A stretch of DNA of 40,953 nt from Burkholderiaceae bacterium (GCA_019751755.1 JAIENA010000061.1:1-40953); one strand, 5' to 3'. Shown: positions 26,167 to 37,564, counted from the first letter of the stretch. Notes: generated by a model from the letters alone, not told the origin. A program made the numbers and translations.

Positions 26167-27459
26167 ATGGTTGACAGTCATTCCGGACCGGCCAATCCCA
26201 GTGTGCTGATGGTGGCGTTCCACTTCCCGCCACAGCGCGGCAGCAGCGGCATCCAGCGCACGCTGAAATTTACCCAGCACTTGCCTAACCTCGGCTGGCA
26301 GCCGCTGGTGCTGTCGGCGCACCGCCGCGCCTATGCCGACAGCAGCGATGACCAGATGGGCGACGTGCCGGCCAATGCGGTGGTACGCCGCGCGTTTGCG
26401 CTTGATTCCGCCCGCCACCTGGCGGTACGGGGACGCTATTTCCGCGCCACTGCGCTGCCGGACCGCTGGATCACCTGGCTGTTCGGCGCCATCCCGGCCG
26501 GTCTCAAGCTGATCCGCGAATACCGGCCGCGCGTGATCTGGTCGACCTACCCGATTCCCACCGCCCACCTGATCGCCTATTGCCTGCAGCGCTATACCGG
26601 GCTGCCCTGGATTGCCGACATGCGTGACCCTATGACGGAACAGAATACACCGTCCAACCCGCTGGTATTCCGGGCCTACCGCTGGGTCGAAAAGCTCACC
26701 GTGCGCAATTGCACGCGGCTGGTGTTCACCACACCGGGCGCGCGCGCCGTCTACCGCGCCCGCTATCCGGAGATCCCGGAATCGCGCTTCCGCCTGATTG
26801 AAAATGGCTACGATGAAGACGACTTCCTGCGCGCAACCGCCAGCTACAAGCCGACCGTCAAGCCGGCCGGCGGCCCGCTGGTCTTGCTGCACAGCGGGAT
26901 TATTTATCCGCTCGAACGCGATCCCGCGCCGATGCTCGACGCGTTGGGGACCTTGCGCCAGCAGGGCAAGATCAGCCCGGACAGCCTGCGCATCGTGTTG
27001 CGCGCGGCCGTGCACGAAGACTTGCTGAACACGCTGATCGACAAGTACGGCCTGCGCGGCCTGGTGGTGCTGGAACCGCATATCCCGTACCGCGCCGCCC
27101 TGGCGGAAATGCTCGATGCCGACGGCTTGCTGGTGATGCAGGCCAGCAACTGCAATGCGCAAATTCCAGCCAAACTGTACGAGTACCTGCGCGCGCGCCG
27201 TCCGATCCTGGCGCTGACCGATCCAGCCGGCGATACCGCCAGCACCCTGCGCGGGGCGGGCATCGACACCATTGCACGGCTCGATAACAAGGAAGACATC
27301 ATGGAAGGCGTGATGCGCTTCATCACGCTGCTGCAACAGCGCACAGCGCCACTGCCGCCAGAAAACGCCAGCCAGCATTATTCGCGCCGCTCACGCAGCA
27401 ACCAACTGGCGCAATTGTTGAACGAAGTGCTGGAAGAACAGGTGCAACCAGCCAAATAG
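26167..27459 (+). CDS. Glycosyltransferase (GT4-like), last gene of the plus EPS operon
   Basis: 430 aa from ATG 26167 (AGGA 7 nt upstream). The acceptor domain starts SVLMVAFHFPPQRGSSGIQR, and MRDPMTEQ, LIENGYDEDDF and, late, ASNCNAQIPAKLYEYLRARRP (donor site) follow. Upstream, in-frame sequence continues to a GTG at 26032, but protein-like codon use moves to another frame before a run of six C at 26101-26106, so the true N-terminus is unclear. Homologous glycosyltransferases normally begin near residue 10 of this version. It ends just before the hairpin at 27463-27489. Confidence 0.82.
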   Translation: MVDSHSGPANPSVLMVAFHFPPQRGSSGIQRTLKFTQHLPNLGWQPLVLSAHRRAYADSSDDQMGDVPANAVVRRAFALDSARHLAVRGRYFRATALPDRWITWLFGAIPAGLKLIREYRPRVIWSTYPIPTAHLIAYCLQRYTGLPWIADMRDPMTEQNTPSNPLVFRAYRWVEKLTVRNCTRLVFTTPGARAVYRARYPEIPESRFRLIENGYDEDDFLRATASYKPTVKPAGGPLVLLHSGIIYPLERDPAPMLDALGTLRQQGKISPDSLRIVLRAAVHEDLLNTLIDKYGLRGLVVLEPHIPYRAALAEMLDADGLLVMQASNCNAQIPAKLYEYLRARRPILALTDPAGDTASTLRGAGIDTIARLDNKEDIMEGVMRFITLLQQRTAPLPPENASQHYSRRSRSNQLAQLLNEVLEEQVQPAK

Positions 27460-27462
27460 GCC

Positions 27463-27489
27463 GGACAGGCGTCTCGCTGACGCCTGTCC
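27463..27489. terminator. Hairpin between converging EPS operons
   Basis: A perfect 10-bp GC-rich stem (27463-27472 with 27480-27489) and a 7-nt loop fill the 34-nt gap between the stops of the plus-strand glycosyltransferase (27459) and the minus-strand acyltransferase (27494). There is no U tract on either side, so it may act as a transcript 3'-end stabiliser or weak bidirectional terminator. Confidence 0.6.
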
Positions 27490-27493
27490 CGCG

Positions 27494-28417
27494 TTACGCC
27501 AGCGGCCGCGCCGCCAGCTGTTCCGGCGTCGAGTAGATCGTGATGCCTTCGGCGGACAGCTGCTTCAAATGGTCAAAGAAGGCCTGGCCGGGAATAAACC
27601 AGGCCTGGGCATCGCCCACCTGGCCCTTGACCCGCAAGCCGGCCCGGTCGAATTCCTGCGCAAAGTAATTGCGCAAGTCTTCGCGCGCCGCGTAATCGAT
27701 CCGGCGCGCAGCCACCGCCGGGGCAAACGGCCGGATCGGCACATCCCACCGCTGTCCCGACTGGTCCAGGCACGGCAACTGGTACTCACGCGCTTCCCAG
27801 ATCGGTTCCGGGAAGGCGGCGCCCAGCGCATCTTCGAGCACATGGTAAAACGTCACCGGCCCCATGGAAACGCCCAGTCCCAGCACCTTGGCGCCCTCCA
27901 GGCCGACGAAGCGCTGCCATGGCGAGCCCTCGCCAAAGATCGACGGCGCGCGATGATGGCCGCTGGTGAGCCATTCCGCGTGGCGGCCCCAGGCCGACAC
28001 CGAGTGGGTCGGATGCACGCTGCGGTGGGTCGCGGCTTCCTTCAGGAACGCTTCCGGCAAGCGCCCCATATTGGTGCCGTGCGCGCGCGGATCAAACACA
28101 TAGCCGCTCATTTCGCAGGTCGCCTTGACGGTGCCGCCGGGCAGGTAATACGTCGGCACCAGCAGCGTGCCTTGCGCGCCCACCACATCCTGCAGCGCGC
28201 CAATCACGGCCGAGGCGCCGCCCTCGACATAGCCGAGGCTTTTCAGCGACGAATGCAGGAACACCGTGTCGCCGGGCCCGATGCCCAGCCGCGCCAGGTC
28301 GGCGGCCAGGGCGGCGCGCGTCACGGTGCGGCTGGACTGGCGGATCCGCTGTTCACTGCCACGGCGACGCGACGCCTCCAGCCAGCCCTTGATGATGCGC
28401 TTGAGCGGTTCAAGCAT
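27494..28417 (-). CDS. AAC(3)-family N-acyltransferase
   Basis: 307 aa from ATG 28417, overlapping the upstream gene's stop by 8 nt; an in-frame ATG at 28447 adds 10 residues. It has the aminoglycoside 3-N-acetyltransferase fold: GDTVFLHSSLKSLGYVEGG (about 49-67), GTLLVPTY (83-90), FDPRAHGTNMGRLPE and HPTHSVSA (135-142) with the catalytic histidine. In an EPS operon, N-acylation of an amino sugar is more likely than antibiotic resistance (inference). The DegT aminotransferase at 24796-25992 could supply the amino group. Last gene of the minus-strand operon. Confidence 0.82.
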   Translation of the reverse strand: MLEPLKRIIKGWLEASRRRGSEQRIRQSSRTVTRAALAADLARLGIGPGDTVFLHSSLKSLGYVEGGASAVIGALQDVVGAQGTLLVPTYYLPGGTVKATCEMSGYVFDPRAHGTNMGRLPEAFLKEAATHRSVHPTHSVSAWGRHAEWLTSGHHRAPSIFGEGSPWQRFVGLEGAKVLGLGVSMGPVTFYHVLEDALGAAFPEPIWEAREYQLPCLDQSGQRWDVPIRPFAPAVAARRIDYAAREDLRNYFAQEFDRAGLRVKGQVGDAQAWFIPGQAFFDHLKQLSAEGITIYSTPEQLAARPLA

Positions 28418-29594
28418 GGGCCAACTCGACTTCCAGCAAATTCGCATCGATGCAGAACTTGGCGGCCCAGTTCAGGTATTCCCACTGGCCATAATCGCCA
28501 CTGACGGGGAACGAGCCCTTGATGCCGCCCACCATGCCAGGGTCGCCTTCCAGGCGCACCGTGCGGCGCACGAACGACGTCAGGCGGCGGCCCGCTTCCA
28601 GGTAGCGCCTTTCTCCCGTCAGGCGGAACAGCAGGAACAGGCAATGGGCGATCTGCACCGAGCCGGTCAGGCAGACATAATCGACGGCCGGCTTGAAATT
28701 GCGGTCCAGGCGGCCACCCAGGTAGCCGTCCGGGCCGATGGCGTCGACCAGGCTGTTGCCGGTGCGGATCGCGGCCTGCAGCAGGTCGTCGCGGCCCGAC
28801 AGCAAGTGTCCTTCCAGCACCCCGCGCAAGACATAACCGATGGTGTGGGTCAGCGGATGCTCCGCATCGGTCAGACAGTTCGACGCGAACCAGCCGTTCG
28901 GCTGTTGCTTGGAAATCGCCCAGTCCACCTGGCGCAGGCCCGCCGCGCCGTAGCCATGGCCGGGGGCCACGCGTTCGGCTTCGAACAAGCCCCACGACAC
29001 GTGGGTTTCATAGGCTTTCTCGCCCGCCTTGGCAAACGGGGTCGGGAACTTGCGCCAGCAGCCATCGTCGTCCAGGCTGTCACGCAGCCAGGCGGCGGCG
29101 CGGTGCATGGCGTCGGTATAGGGCGCGTCCTGGTAGGCAGCGGCGCCAGCGGCCAGGCCGATCAGGATCTGGCCGGTGTTGAACGTGACGGGCACCACCG
29201 GGGTCGAATCGATCTTGCCGCCCTGGAAGCCGCCTTCCTTGAACTGGATCGCCACGCACCAGTCCAGCATGCGGCGGGCGCGCTCATGCAAACTGCTGTC
29301 GTTGTTGCGGTGTGCCATGGTGATCATGGTCGGAATGATGTAGCCGGTGGTTTCCGGATACGAGGTGGCCCAGCCTTTTTGCAAGCTGAAATCGCGCGCG
29401 ACGCCGCCATCATTGGACGCGGACTGGTCTTGCGCCACGCACAGCCAGCGCGTGCACGCGGCAATGACAGCCTCGCAGCCGGGATCCACGGCGGACAAGC
29501 CACGCTTGTCGAGCGCCAGTTCGGCCTTGGCCATGTCGCTCAATGGCGGTTGCGGGGAAAGCTGATTCTTGATAGACCTGAGCAATTGAAACAC
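28410..29594 (-). CDS. Alpha/alpha-toroid-like protein, possible carbohydrate-active enzyme
   Basis: 394 aa from a GTG at 29594 (AGGA 5 nt upstream). It is predominantly helical with repeated hairpin-like units: WATSYPETTGYIIPTM, QFKEGGFQGG, TFNTGQILIGLAAG, KQQPNGWFASNCL, HTIGYVLRGVLEGH and FPVSGDYGQWEYLNWAAKF. This Gly/Trp-marked pattern is typical of six-hairpin glycosidases, epimerases and lyases with an (alpha/alpha)6 barrel. No signal peptide is seen. It could act on EPS intermediates or modify sugars. The exact family is not certain to me, and no catalytic residues can be assigned. Confidence 0.65.
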   Translation of the reverse strand: MFQLLRSIKNQLSPQPPLSDMAKAELALDKRGLSAVDPGCEAVIAACTRWLCVAQDQSASNDGGVARDFSLQKGWATSYPETTGYIIPTMITMAHRNNDSSLHERARRMLDWCVAIQFKEGGFQGGKIDSTPVVPVTFNTGQILIGLAAGAAAYQDAPYTDAMHRAAAWLRDSLDDDGCWRKFPTPFAKAGEKAYETHVSWGLFEAERVAPGHGYGAAGLRQVDWAISKQQPNGWFASNCLTDAEHPLTHTIGYVLRGVLEGHLLSGRDDLLQAAIRTGNSLVDAIGPDGYLGGRLDRNFKPAVDYVCLTGSVQIAHCLFLLFRLTGERRYLEAGRRLTSFVRRTVRLEGDPGMVGGIKGSFPVSGDYGQWEYLNWAAKFCIDANLLEVELAHA

Positions 29595-29623
29595 GGTTGT
29601 CCTGATTATGAGAGAGTGGAAAT

Positions 29624-29642
29624 GCTGTCCATCCCGGACAGC
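29624..29642 (-). other. Small hairpin in the gap between flippase and toroid genes
   Basis: A 7-bp stem with a 5-nt loop (29624-29630 with 29636-29642) lies in the 124-nt gap between the flippase stop (29719) and the toroid start (29594). There is no U tract, so termination is unlikely; it may modulate RNA stability. A further 6-bp GGCC-rich hairpin lies a little upstream. Confidence 0.35.
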
Positions 29643-29718
29643 GAGTTGGTCAAGCTGCGGCCCCGGCCGCGACAACGTTGGAATACTGTCAGCATTCAAG
29701 CCGCTGTGTCAATCCAGG

Positions 29719-31173
29719 TCACGCCTCCGGGGAGAGGCGCTTGGGCCGGATCTGGCGCAACAATTCCAGCACCAGCGCGCGGTTGCACAGCAGGCTGAAA
29801 GCCACATAAGCGCCCACGCCGACGACCACTTCGACCGCCAGCGCCACAGCGGGCGCCTGGCTGGCGGACCACACCGTCCGCACGCCCCACACCACGCCGT
29901 ACATGGCGGCCGCCGACACCAGCGCCGGCATCACCTGGCGCACCATGTCCGTCAGCGGGATACCGATCACACCCAGCATGCGCAGCAAATTGATGAGCAA
30001 GACCACCGGATAAGCGCTCAGCCACGCATACGCCACCCCGATAATGCCCCATTGGCTGCCGACATAGAACGAGATCGGCATGATGACGCAGCCCAGCAGC
30101 GAGTTCCGCATCGAGACATCGGCACGGCCCAGCGCATCGGTAATGGTGGGCAAGATGCTGACGATCATACGGAACGGCATCACCAGTGTCAGGATCTGGA
30201 AGGGCAGGATGGCGTCGCCCCAGCCGGCGCCCAGCAGCACGGGAATCAATTCATAGGCGATGCACGACATGCCCCACAGGAGCGGGAAAGCAATCAGGCT
30301 GATATAGCCGATCGCTTTCAGCAACTGGGTGCGGATCGCCGCCTTGTCATGCTGGAAGCGCGAGGCCGCCGGGAAGGCTACCTGGTTCAGGATGCCCGAT
30401 ACGCGCTGAACCGGCAACGACGCCAAGTGCAGCGCCACCGAATACAGGCCCAGCACATGCTCGCCCAGCAAGCGGCCGACAATGACGGCGTCGGCCTGCG
30501 TGAAAAAGAACCACAACAGGCGCGAGGCCGTGACATTGCCGCCAAAGAGCACCAGCTTGCGCATGCCTTGCAGCGAAAAGCTGGGCAGGACGCGGAAGGG
30601 CGCCAGCACGTTCAACATCGTCACCTTGCAGATCAGCGTGGCCAGCATGCCCCACACCAGCGCCCAGACACCGAAGTCGGCCAGCGCCAGCACCAGCGTG
30701 ACCACGCTGCTGACAATGGCGGACGTGAATTCGCTCAGCGAACGGAGTTTGTAGTCGAGCTTGCGCTGCAACAGCACTTCCGGGATGACCCCCAGTGGAA
30801 TGATCAGGAATTGCAGTGTCAATGCCCGGAATACCAGCACCAGCTTGGGTTCCGCATAGAAACTGGCGATCGGCTCGGCCAGCAGGTTCACCAGCACAAA
30901 CAGCGCCAGGTTGACCATCCAGACGATGCCGTAGGAGCGCCGCAGCACTTGCGGCGACAGATCGGCGCTTTGCACCAGCGCCGGTCCCAGCCCGACTTCG
31001 GAAAACATGCCCAGCAGTGCCAGGAACACGGTCGCCATCGCCATCAAGCCATAATCGGCGGGCGACAACAGGCGCATGACGTAAATCGTGACACCCCAGG
31101 TGATGAGTTGACCGCCCAGCTTGGCGCCGGCGGTCCACTTTAATCCGCGCAGGATTTCTGAATGCAGCTTCAT
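29719..31173 (-). CDS. Wzx-type polysaccharide flippase (MOP superfamily)
   Basis: 484 aa, about 14 hydrophobic helices spread over the full length, as in lipopolysaccharide/EPS flippases. The N-terminus (MKLHSEILRGLKWTAGAKL, then ITWGVTIYVMRLLSPADYGLM) is typical of the WzxC-like branch. It would move the undecaprenyl-linked repeat unit to the periplasmic face of the inner membrane. It is the only flippase candidate in the window, and no partner Wzy polymerase is visible. Codon use is like the neighbours. Confidence 0.9.
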   Translation of the reverse strand: MKLHSEILRGLKWTAGAKLGGQLITWGVTIYVMRLLSPADYGLMAMATVFLALLGMFSEVGLGPALVQSADLSPQVLRRSYGIVWMVNLALFVLVNLLAEPIASFYAEPKLVLVFRALTLQFLIIPLGVIPEVLLQRKLDYKLRSLSEFTSAIVSSVVTLVLALADFGVWALVWGMLATLICKVTMLNVLAPFRVLPSFSLQGMRKLVLFGGNVTASRLLWFFFTQADAVIVGRLLGEHVLGLYSVALHLASLPVQRVSGILNQVAFPAASRFQHDKAAIRTQLLKAIGYISLIAFPLLWGMSCIAYELIPVLLGAGWGDAILPFQILTLVMPFRMIVSILPTITDALGRADVSMRNSLLGCVIMPISFYVGSQWGIIGVAYAWLSAYPVVLLINLLRMLGVIGIPLTDMVRQVMPALVSAAAMYGVVWGVRTVWSASQAPAVALAVEVVVGVGAYVAFSLLCNRALVLELLRQIRPKRLSPEA

Positions 31174-31216
31174 TGTAGTGTATAGAAAGGCAATATTTTA
31201 CTGCGGCCGCAGCGGA

Positions 31217-32681
31217 TCAGCGTTTCGCCAGGCATGCGGCAAAGTCCTCGAAGGCACCATAGCGGGGTGGGCCCGGCCGGACGGCGCCGCACAGGTCGGG
31301 CACCGCCTCGCTCGCCGCGACACGGCGATCAGCCGGCGTGCGCCAGTGGAAATCGAGCGCCAGCGGATCGCGGAACAAGTCACGCTGCGGATGGCCGCCA
31401 ACATACAGGCGGGCTGCCGAATTATGGCGGTTGTCCGCCAGCCGCAGCACGCCGCCGTCGCGGCTGCGGATAATCCCGTCGACCAGGTTGCCTTCGATAT
31501 CGGCGCTGCTTTCCGGGAAGCGCACCGTGATACCGCCCGTATCGACCAGCGTATTGTGGATCAGCTTGCTCTGCGCCGAGGCGTTGATGTAGATCCCGTC
31601 ATCCGAACAGGACGTAATCAAATTGGCGCGCAACACACTGCCGTTTTGTTCCGTCAAGCAACGGCCATCGCGGCAATAGGGTTTGCCAGTGCCGCCGCCA
31701 CCCAGCGACAAGCCGATGCGCTGTCCGGGCGCGCCGCGCAACTTGTCTTCGCAAATGACGATATTTTGCTCCAGCACATTGTTGCTGCCGGCCCCCTTCA
31801 CAAATGCGCCATAGCTGATCAGGTCGCTGTCGCCCTTGATGAAATCACTGATCAAGTTGCGGCGAATGATCCAATGGCTGGCGGCCACCAGGTCGACCGG
31901 CGTCACCGGCTTGGTGGTGGGGCGGATCGTGTTGTTGCGCAGCGTATTCGAGGCAATCAAGCCATGGTCGGGGAAGCGCCCCTTCTCGCCATTGATCTTG
32001 AAGTGCGCATCAAAATCGACGATCGTATTGTTGACCGCGGCAAAGTGGTGGGCGCCGCCCGCGACGTGAAACGCGTGTTCGCAGTAGGTGTTCTTGCCGC
32101 ACTTTCCCTGCAGCGACAGGTTTTCAAAGCGCCAGTAGGGCGCCTGGATATTGAAGCCTTCACCCGCATCGATCAGCAGCTGCACGCTGCCCGGCTGGCG
32201 TGCGCGCACCATGATCGGCGCGTCGGCGGCGCCGGGTTTGACGACCGTGATGCGCTGCTCGATCAGGTAGCGTCCGGGCAGCAGCGTGAGGACCTGGCCC
32301 GGCGTGGCGGCGGCAATCGCACGCACCAGTTCCGGCGTGTTCGACACCAGCACCTCCTGTCCGTTGGCGGCGCCGGCGTCGGGTGAGCCGCCGGCCTGCA
32401 CGCCAATGCTGCTGGCCCATTCGGCCTGGCGGTACGGCGGGTCGCCACGGTCGACAGCCAACAGCACCTTGCGGGCCGTCTGGCCAATGCCTCCGATCAC
32501 GGCATTATGGCCATCGCTGCGCCGCGCGATATAGGGCCCCAGCGAGCGCGGCGTAATCCCCAGGTCATTCAGGAAATACAGGACACCACCGGCCACCGCT
32601 GCGGACAGGGTCAGCACGGTGCCCGCCAGCCAAAGCCAGCGGCGGCTCTGGCGCGGCGGCGCGCCGGGACGGCGGCTGCGC

Positions 32682-32689
<8 letters not shown>
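31217..32689 (-). CDS. Membrane-anchored right-handed beta-helix protein, chondroitinase-B-like
   Basis: 490 aa. A single membrane anchor (about 19-39) follows a basic N-terminus, so the body is periplasmic. Residues from about 110 form parallel-beta-helix repeats with Asn-rich turns: VSNTPELVRAIAAATPGQVLTL, ENLSLQG, VNNTIVDFD, RNNTIRP, RRNLISDF, EQNIVICED, IYINASAQ and HNTLVDTGG. The opening repeat resembles PL6 alginate/chondroitinase-B-type lyases. It may cut or edit the EPS during export (inference); no catalytic Lys/Arg pair can be assigned confidently. It overlaps prsR by 8 nt, an unusual place where PrsT is often found. Confidence 0.75.
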
Positions 32690-34037
<1,348 letters not shown>

Positions 34038-34071
34038 AATATTCCTTTGGCGATATCGTTGGCGGCCCTGG

Positions 34072-36144
34072 TCAGGCCGCCCGGTCCTGTGCTTCCTGGG
34101 CATGCAGCGGCAACCTGACCTGGAAGGTGGTGCCCCGCTGCGGCGCGCTGCACACGTCCAGCCGGCCACCCAATTCTTGGATGTATTCACGACTTTCAAA
34201 CGCGCCGATGCCCATGCCGGCAGGCTTGGTGGATTCAAACGGCTTGTACAGGCGCTCGCGGATGAATTCCTCCGTCATGCCCTGTCCGGTGTCGGCAATG
34301 TCGATGCGCACCGCACCGCCATCGGCGCCCAGCGTGATGATCACGCTGCCATCGCGCGGCGTGGCTTCGATGGCATTCTGAATCAAGTGCCCCAGCACGC
34401 GCTCCAGGCGTTCGCCATCGGCCACCACCTGCAAGCCGCCCTGCTCCACGCGTAATTGCGGCTTCGGTTCAAACGCCGCTTTCAAGGATACGGCCTGGCG
34501 CAACAGCTGGTCAATCGCCAGCGGCGTGGGACGTTCCGGCGCATCGTTGCGGCTGAGCTTTTGCAGCATCAGCTTCATTTTTTGCACGGAATGGGTCACC
34601 GTATCGAGCATATCCTGCTGGAATTCCGGATTATTCCGGTGCTTGTGCGCGTTGGGTATCAACAGCGACAGTTGCGCCACCAGGTTCTTCAGATCATGCA
34701 CCACAAAGGTCGACATGCGGTTGAACGACTCGAACTGGCGCGCCAGCATCAGCGCCGTCACGGCTTCCTGCTGCGCCAGGTAGCTGGCGGCCTGGCTGCC
34801 GGCAATCTTCAGCAAATCAATGACTTCCCAGTTCAGCTGGATGGCGCTGCGCGGTTGCAACAGCAACATGAAACCATACAGGCGGCCTTGCAAGGTCAGC
34901 GGCACGACGATCCAGGCGCGGGGAATCTGGCGCAGCCAGCCCGGCAAGACCATGTCGCCATACATTTCACCGTTGCTTTCGTATTCGGCCAGGTCGACCA
35001 CCCATTGGCGCTCCTGCATGAAGCGGCAGAATGACGATGTCAGCGGTTCGGTTTCCGTGATGGCGGGACAATTCCAGTGCGCCAGCTGTTCGCACTGGCC
35101 ATTGTCGCGGCAAATCCAGACCGCGCCGCCATGGCTTTCCACCAGCGCCGCCACGGCCTGGATGGTGCGGTCGGCCAGGCCCGGCCCTTCCTGCGATAAC
35201 TGACGCGTAAAGCGCAGCCACTCTTCGCGATAATCGTAGTTATACGAATAAAAATGTTTGCTGATGAAGACTTTCAGCCAGGCCCGGAACGTGCCGGAAA
35301 ACAAGATTCCGACCAGCAAGACCGCAGCGCCGAACAGGAAGGCCAGTTGCATCACCGAGCCCCAGTCGCCACCGACAAAGCGCAGGTAATAACCGGCCGA
35401 GCTCATCGCCAGCAGATACAGCGAGGATCCGGCCAGCGCTGCGGAATGGAACAGGACGCGGCGCGACACCGACAGTTGGGTCGACCACGACGCGCCGCGC
35501 GCCGAGGCGATCACCAGCAGCGGCACCGTCAACACCAAGACAAAGCCGCGCGCCGCCCAGATATCGACGTCGATGCGGTGGAACAGCATGGCGTCGCTGT
35601 ACAGGTAAAAATCAAAGATCCACATGCCGCCGATCCCCAGGCACGCGAATTTGAAGCTCCAGCGTTCTTGCGGCGTTTTACCTCGGTACAACTGCTCGAC
35701 CAGGATCAGGCCCAGCACGGCCACACCGGCCTGCACCGCCGCCAGCAGCGGGACGCCGCCCAGGCCCATGGTCAGCTCCGGCGCCCAGACACCAAGCACC
35801 GTCACGCCGGCATACACGCCATACACGGCCGCAACCAGCCGCAGCAAGGGGCTGTTGCGCTGTACGCGCCAATCGCTGCCCTGCTGGAAGTAGCCCAACA
35901 GCAATAGCATGAAATAGACCCAGACAGCATTGCGCAAGACATCGAGCGCATTGGGCTGCAACGTCGGCAGCCAGCCAATCCAGCCATGCCACGCCGTCAG
36001 GCCGGCCCACAACGCGGTGACCAGCGCAGCGCCCGCCAACGCCAGTGCAAAGGCGCGGCGGTACCACGCACCGACTAGCAGTGCAAACAACAGCAGGAAC
36101 ACCAGCGCCGCCAAGCCATAGCTGGCCGCCACCACGTTCACCAT
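34072..36144 (-). CDS. prsK: XrtA-system sensor histidine kinase PrsK
   Basis: 690 aa from ATG 36144 (GGAGG 8 nt upstream). The N-terminal 290 residues hold about eight membrane helices, residues about 320-455 form a GAF domain, and the kinase part shows the H-box VVHDLKN (H483), N-box LIQNAIEA (587-594), G1 DTGQGM (618-623) and G2 GMGIGAFE. It senses an unknown signal in the inner membrane and phosphorylates PrsR, encoded 34 nt downstream. Length is in the normal range for PrsK. Confidence 0.93.
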   Translation of the reverse strand: MVNVVAASYGLAALVFLLLFALLVGAWYRRAFALALAGAALVTALWAGLTAWHGWIGWLPTLQPNALDVLRNAVWVYFMLLLLGYFQQGSDWRVQRNSPLLRLVAAVYGVYAGVTVLGVWAPELTMGLGGVPLLAAVQAGVAVLGLILVEQLYRGKTPQERWSFKFACLGIGGMWIFDFYLYSDAMLFHRIDVDIWAARGFVLVLTVPLLVIASARGASWSTQLSVSRRVLFHSAALAGSSLYLLAMSSAGYYLRFVGGDWGSVMQLAFLFGAAVLLVGILFSGTFRAWLKVFISKHFYSYNYDYREEWLRFTRQLSQEGPGLADRTIQAVAALVESHGGAVWICRDNGQCEQLAHWNCPAITETEPLTSSFCRFMQERQWVVDLAEYESNGEMYGDMVLPGWLRQIPRAWIVVPLTLQGRLYGFMLLLQPRSAIQLNWEVIDLLKIAGSQAASYLAQQEAVTALMLARQFESFNRMSTFVVHDLKNLVAQLSLLIPNAHKHRNNPEFQQDMLDTVTHSVQKMKLMLQKLSRNDAPERPTPLAIDQLLRQAVSLKAAFEPKPQLRVEQGGLQVVADGERLERVLGHLIQNAIEATPRDGSVIITLGADGGAVRIDIADTGQGMTEEFIRERLYKPFESTKPAGMGIGAFESREYIQELGGRLDVCSAPQRGTTFQVRLPLHAQEAQDRAA

Positions 36145-36160
36145 GCCGTGCCCTCCCGCA

Positions 36161-37564
36161 TCAGCGGCCACTGCCGAACAAAACCACCTTCATCGTATCA
36201 ATCAGTACCAGGATATCGAGGAATAGACTGTTGTTTTTCACATAATACAAGTCATATTGCAGCTTTTGCACCGCGTCTTCCACGGAAGCGCCATAGCCAT
36301 AACGGACTTGGGCCCAGCCGGTGATGCCGGGCTTGATGCTGTGGCGCACATTGTAATAAGGAATATCGTTGTTCAATTGATCAACGAAGAACGGACGTTC
36401 CGGACGCGGGCCGACAAAGCTCATTTCCCCCTTGAACACATTCCACAGCTGCGGCAGCTCATCAATACGGACCTTGCGGATGAAATCGCCAACGCGCGTG
36501 ACGCGCGGATCGTTTTGCTGAGCCCAGATCGGCTTGCCCGCTTTTTCCGCATTGGTGCCCATGCTGCGGAACTTATGGACCTTGAAGGGACGATTACCGC
36601 GGCCGGTGCGCTCCTGACTGTAAAACACCGGACCGCCGTCTTCCAGGCGGATCAACAGCGCCGTCAGCAACATGATCGGCATGGTCAGCGCCAGGATAAT
36701 CAGCGAGACGAGGATATCGAAGGTCCGTTTCATGAACACGCGCACGAAACTCTGGTCAAAGCCGCCGCCGAATACCAGCCAGCTCGGTTGCAGCGACTCG
36801 ACCCGGATCTGGTAGGTTTCGCGCTCAAAGAAGGTGGCGGCATCGGTCACCAGGATGCCATACAACTTGCATTCCAGCAGTTCCCGAATGGGGAACGCAC
36901 CGCCGCGGCGATTTTGCACGGCCACCACGATTTCACTGGCATTGTGCTGGCGCGCCAGCGCCACCAGCGACATGCCCGGCTCCATTTGCAGCACCGAGGA
37001 CGAGGACACGCGGCACTCTTCGCCCGGCATCGCCACGTAACCGGCCACATCATATTTATGGTAGCTGGACGCGGTCAGCGCCAGATCGCCGCACTCCTTG
37101 GCCAACGGGCCAACGCCAAGGAACATGATGCGCGATTCCAGGAAGCGGAATTCCGATGTGGTGAAGAAAACAGCGCGCGCCGCCAGGATGCCGATCGCGG
37201 CAATCCCGAACACCAGCAACAGAATGCCACGGCCGAAGTACAGGTCCGGGGCAACATAAAACACCAGGGTCAGGATGCCGAACGCCATGGCGAACGATGG
37301 CATCAGGCGCAGGAAAAACGGGTTGCGCAAGCCATCGGCAAAATTTAACTGGTACATGCCCAGCGCGCTCATGCTGAACACGATGGCGCCGGCAAAGAGG
37401 CATGCCGACAACAGGAAGTGTTCCAGCTTCGGCAGGACGAAATCTTCGCCATCGAAGAACCGGACGGCCGATCCGATATAGAACGAGCCGATCAGGATAA
37501 GGACTTCCACGAGCAGCAGGCTGAACGCGACTTTAGATACGTAGTGATTGGATATTCGCAACAT
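36161..37564 (-). CDS. XrtA-system undecaprenyl-phosphate sugar transferase (TIGR03013-type)
   Basis: 467 aa. Four N-terminal membrane helices (about 15-33, 50-70, 92-105, 112-132), a Rossmann-like domain with [10 protein letters not shown] (148-157), a fifth helix (about 283-305) and the C-terminal sugar-transferase domain with [20 protein letters not shown] (316-335) and [20 protein letters not shown]. It transfers sugar-1-phosphate to undecaprenyl phosphate, starting the EPS repeat unit at the cytoplasmic face. First gene of the minus-strand operon; prsK starts 16 nt further on. Confidence 0.92.
   Translation of the reverse strand: MLRISNHYVSKVAFSLLLVEVLILIGSFYIGSAVRFFDGEDFVLPKLEHFLLSACLFAGAIVFSMSALGMYQLNFADGLRNPFFLRLMPSFAMAFGILTLVFYVAPDLYFGRGILLLVFGIAAIGILAARAVFFTTSEFRFLESRIMFLGVGPLAKECGDLALTASSYHKYDVAGYVAMPGEECRVSSSSVLQMEPGMSLVALARQHNASEIVVAVQNRRGGAFPIRELLECKLYGILVTDAATFFERETYQIRVESLQPSWLVFGGGFDQSFVRVFMKRTFDILVSLIILALTMPIMLLTALLIRLEDGGPVFYSQERTGRGNRPFKVHKFRSMGTNAEKAGKPIWAQQNDPRVTRVGDFIRKVRIDELPQLWNVFKGEMSFVGPRPERPFFVDQLNNDIPYYNVRHSIKPGITGWAQVRYGYGASVEDAVQKLQYDLYYVKNNSLFLDILVLIDTMKVVLFGSGR

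Noticed and set aside
27494..28417. Aminoglycoside resistance gene
   Set aside because: The AAC(3) fold is real, but the gene overlaps an EPS-operon gene and lies in an EPS context, so resistance is the less likely role.
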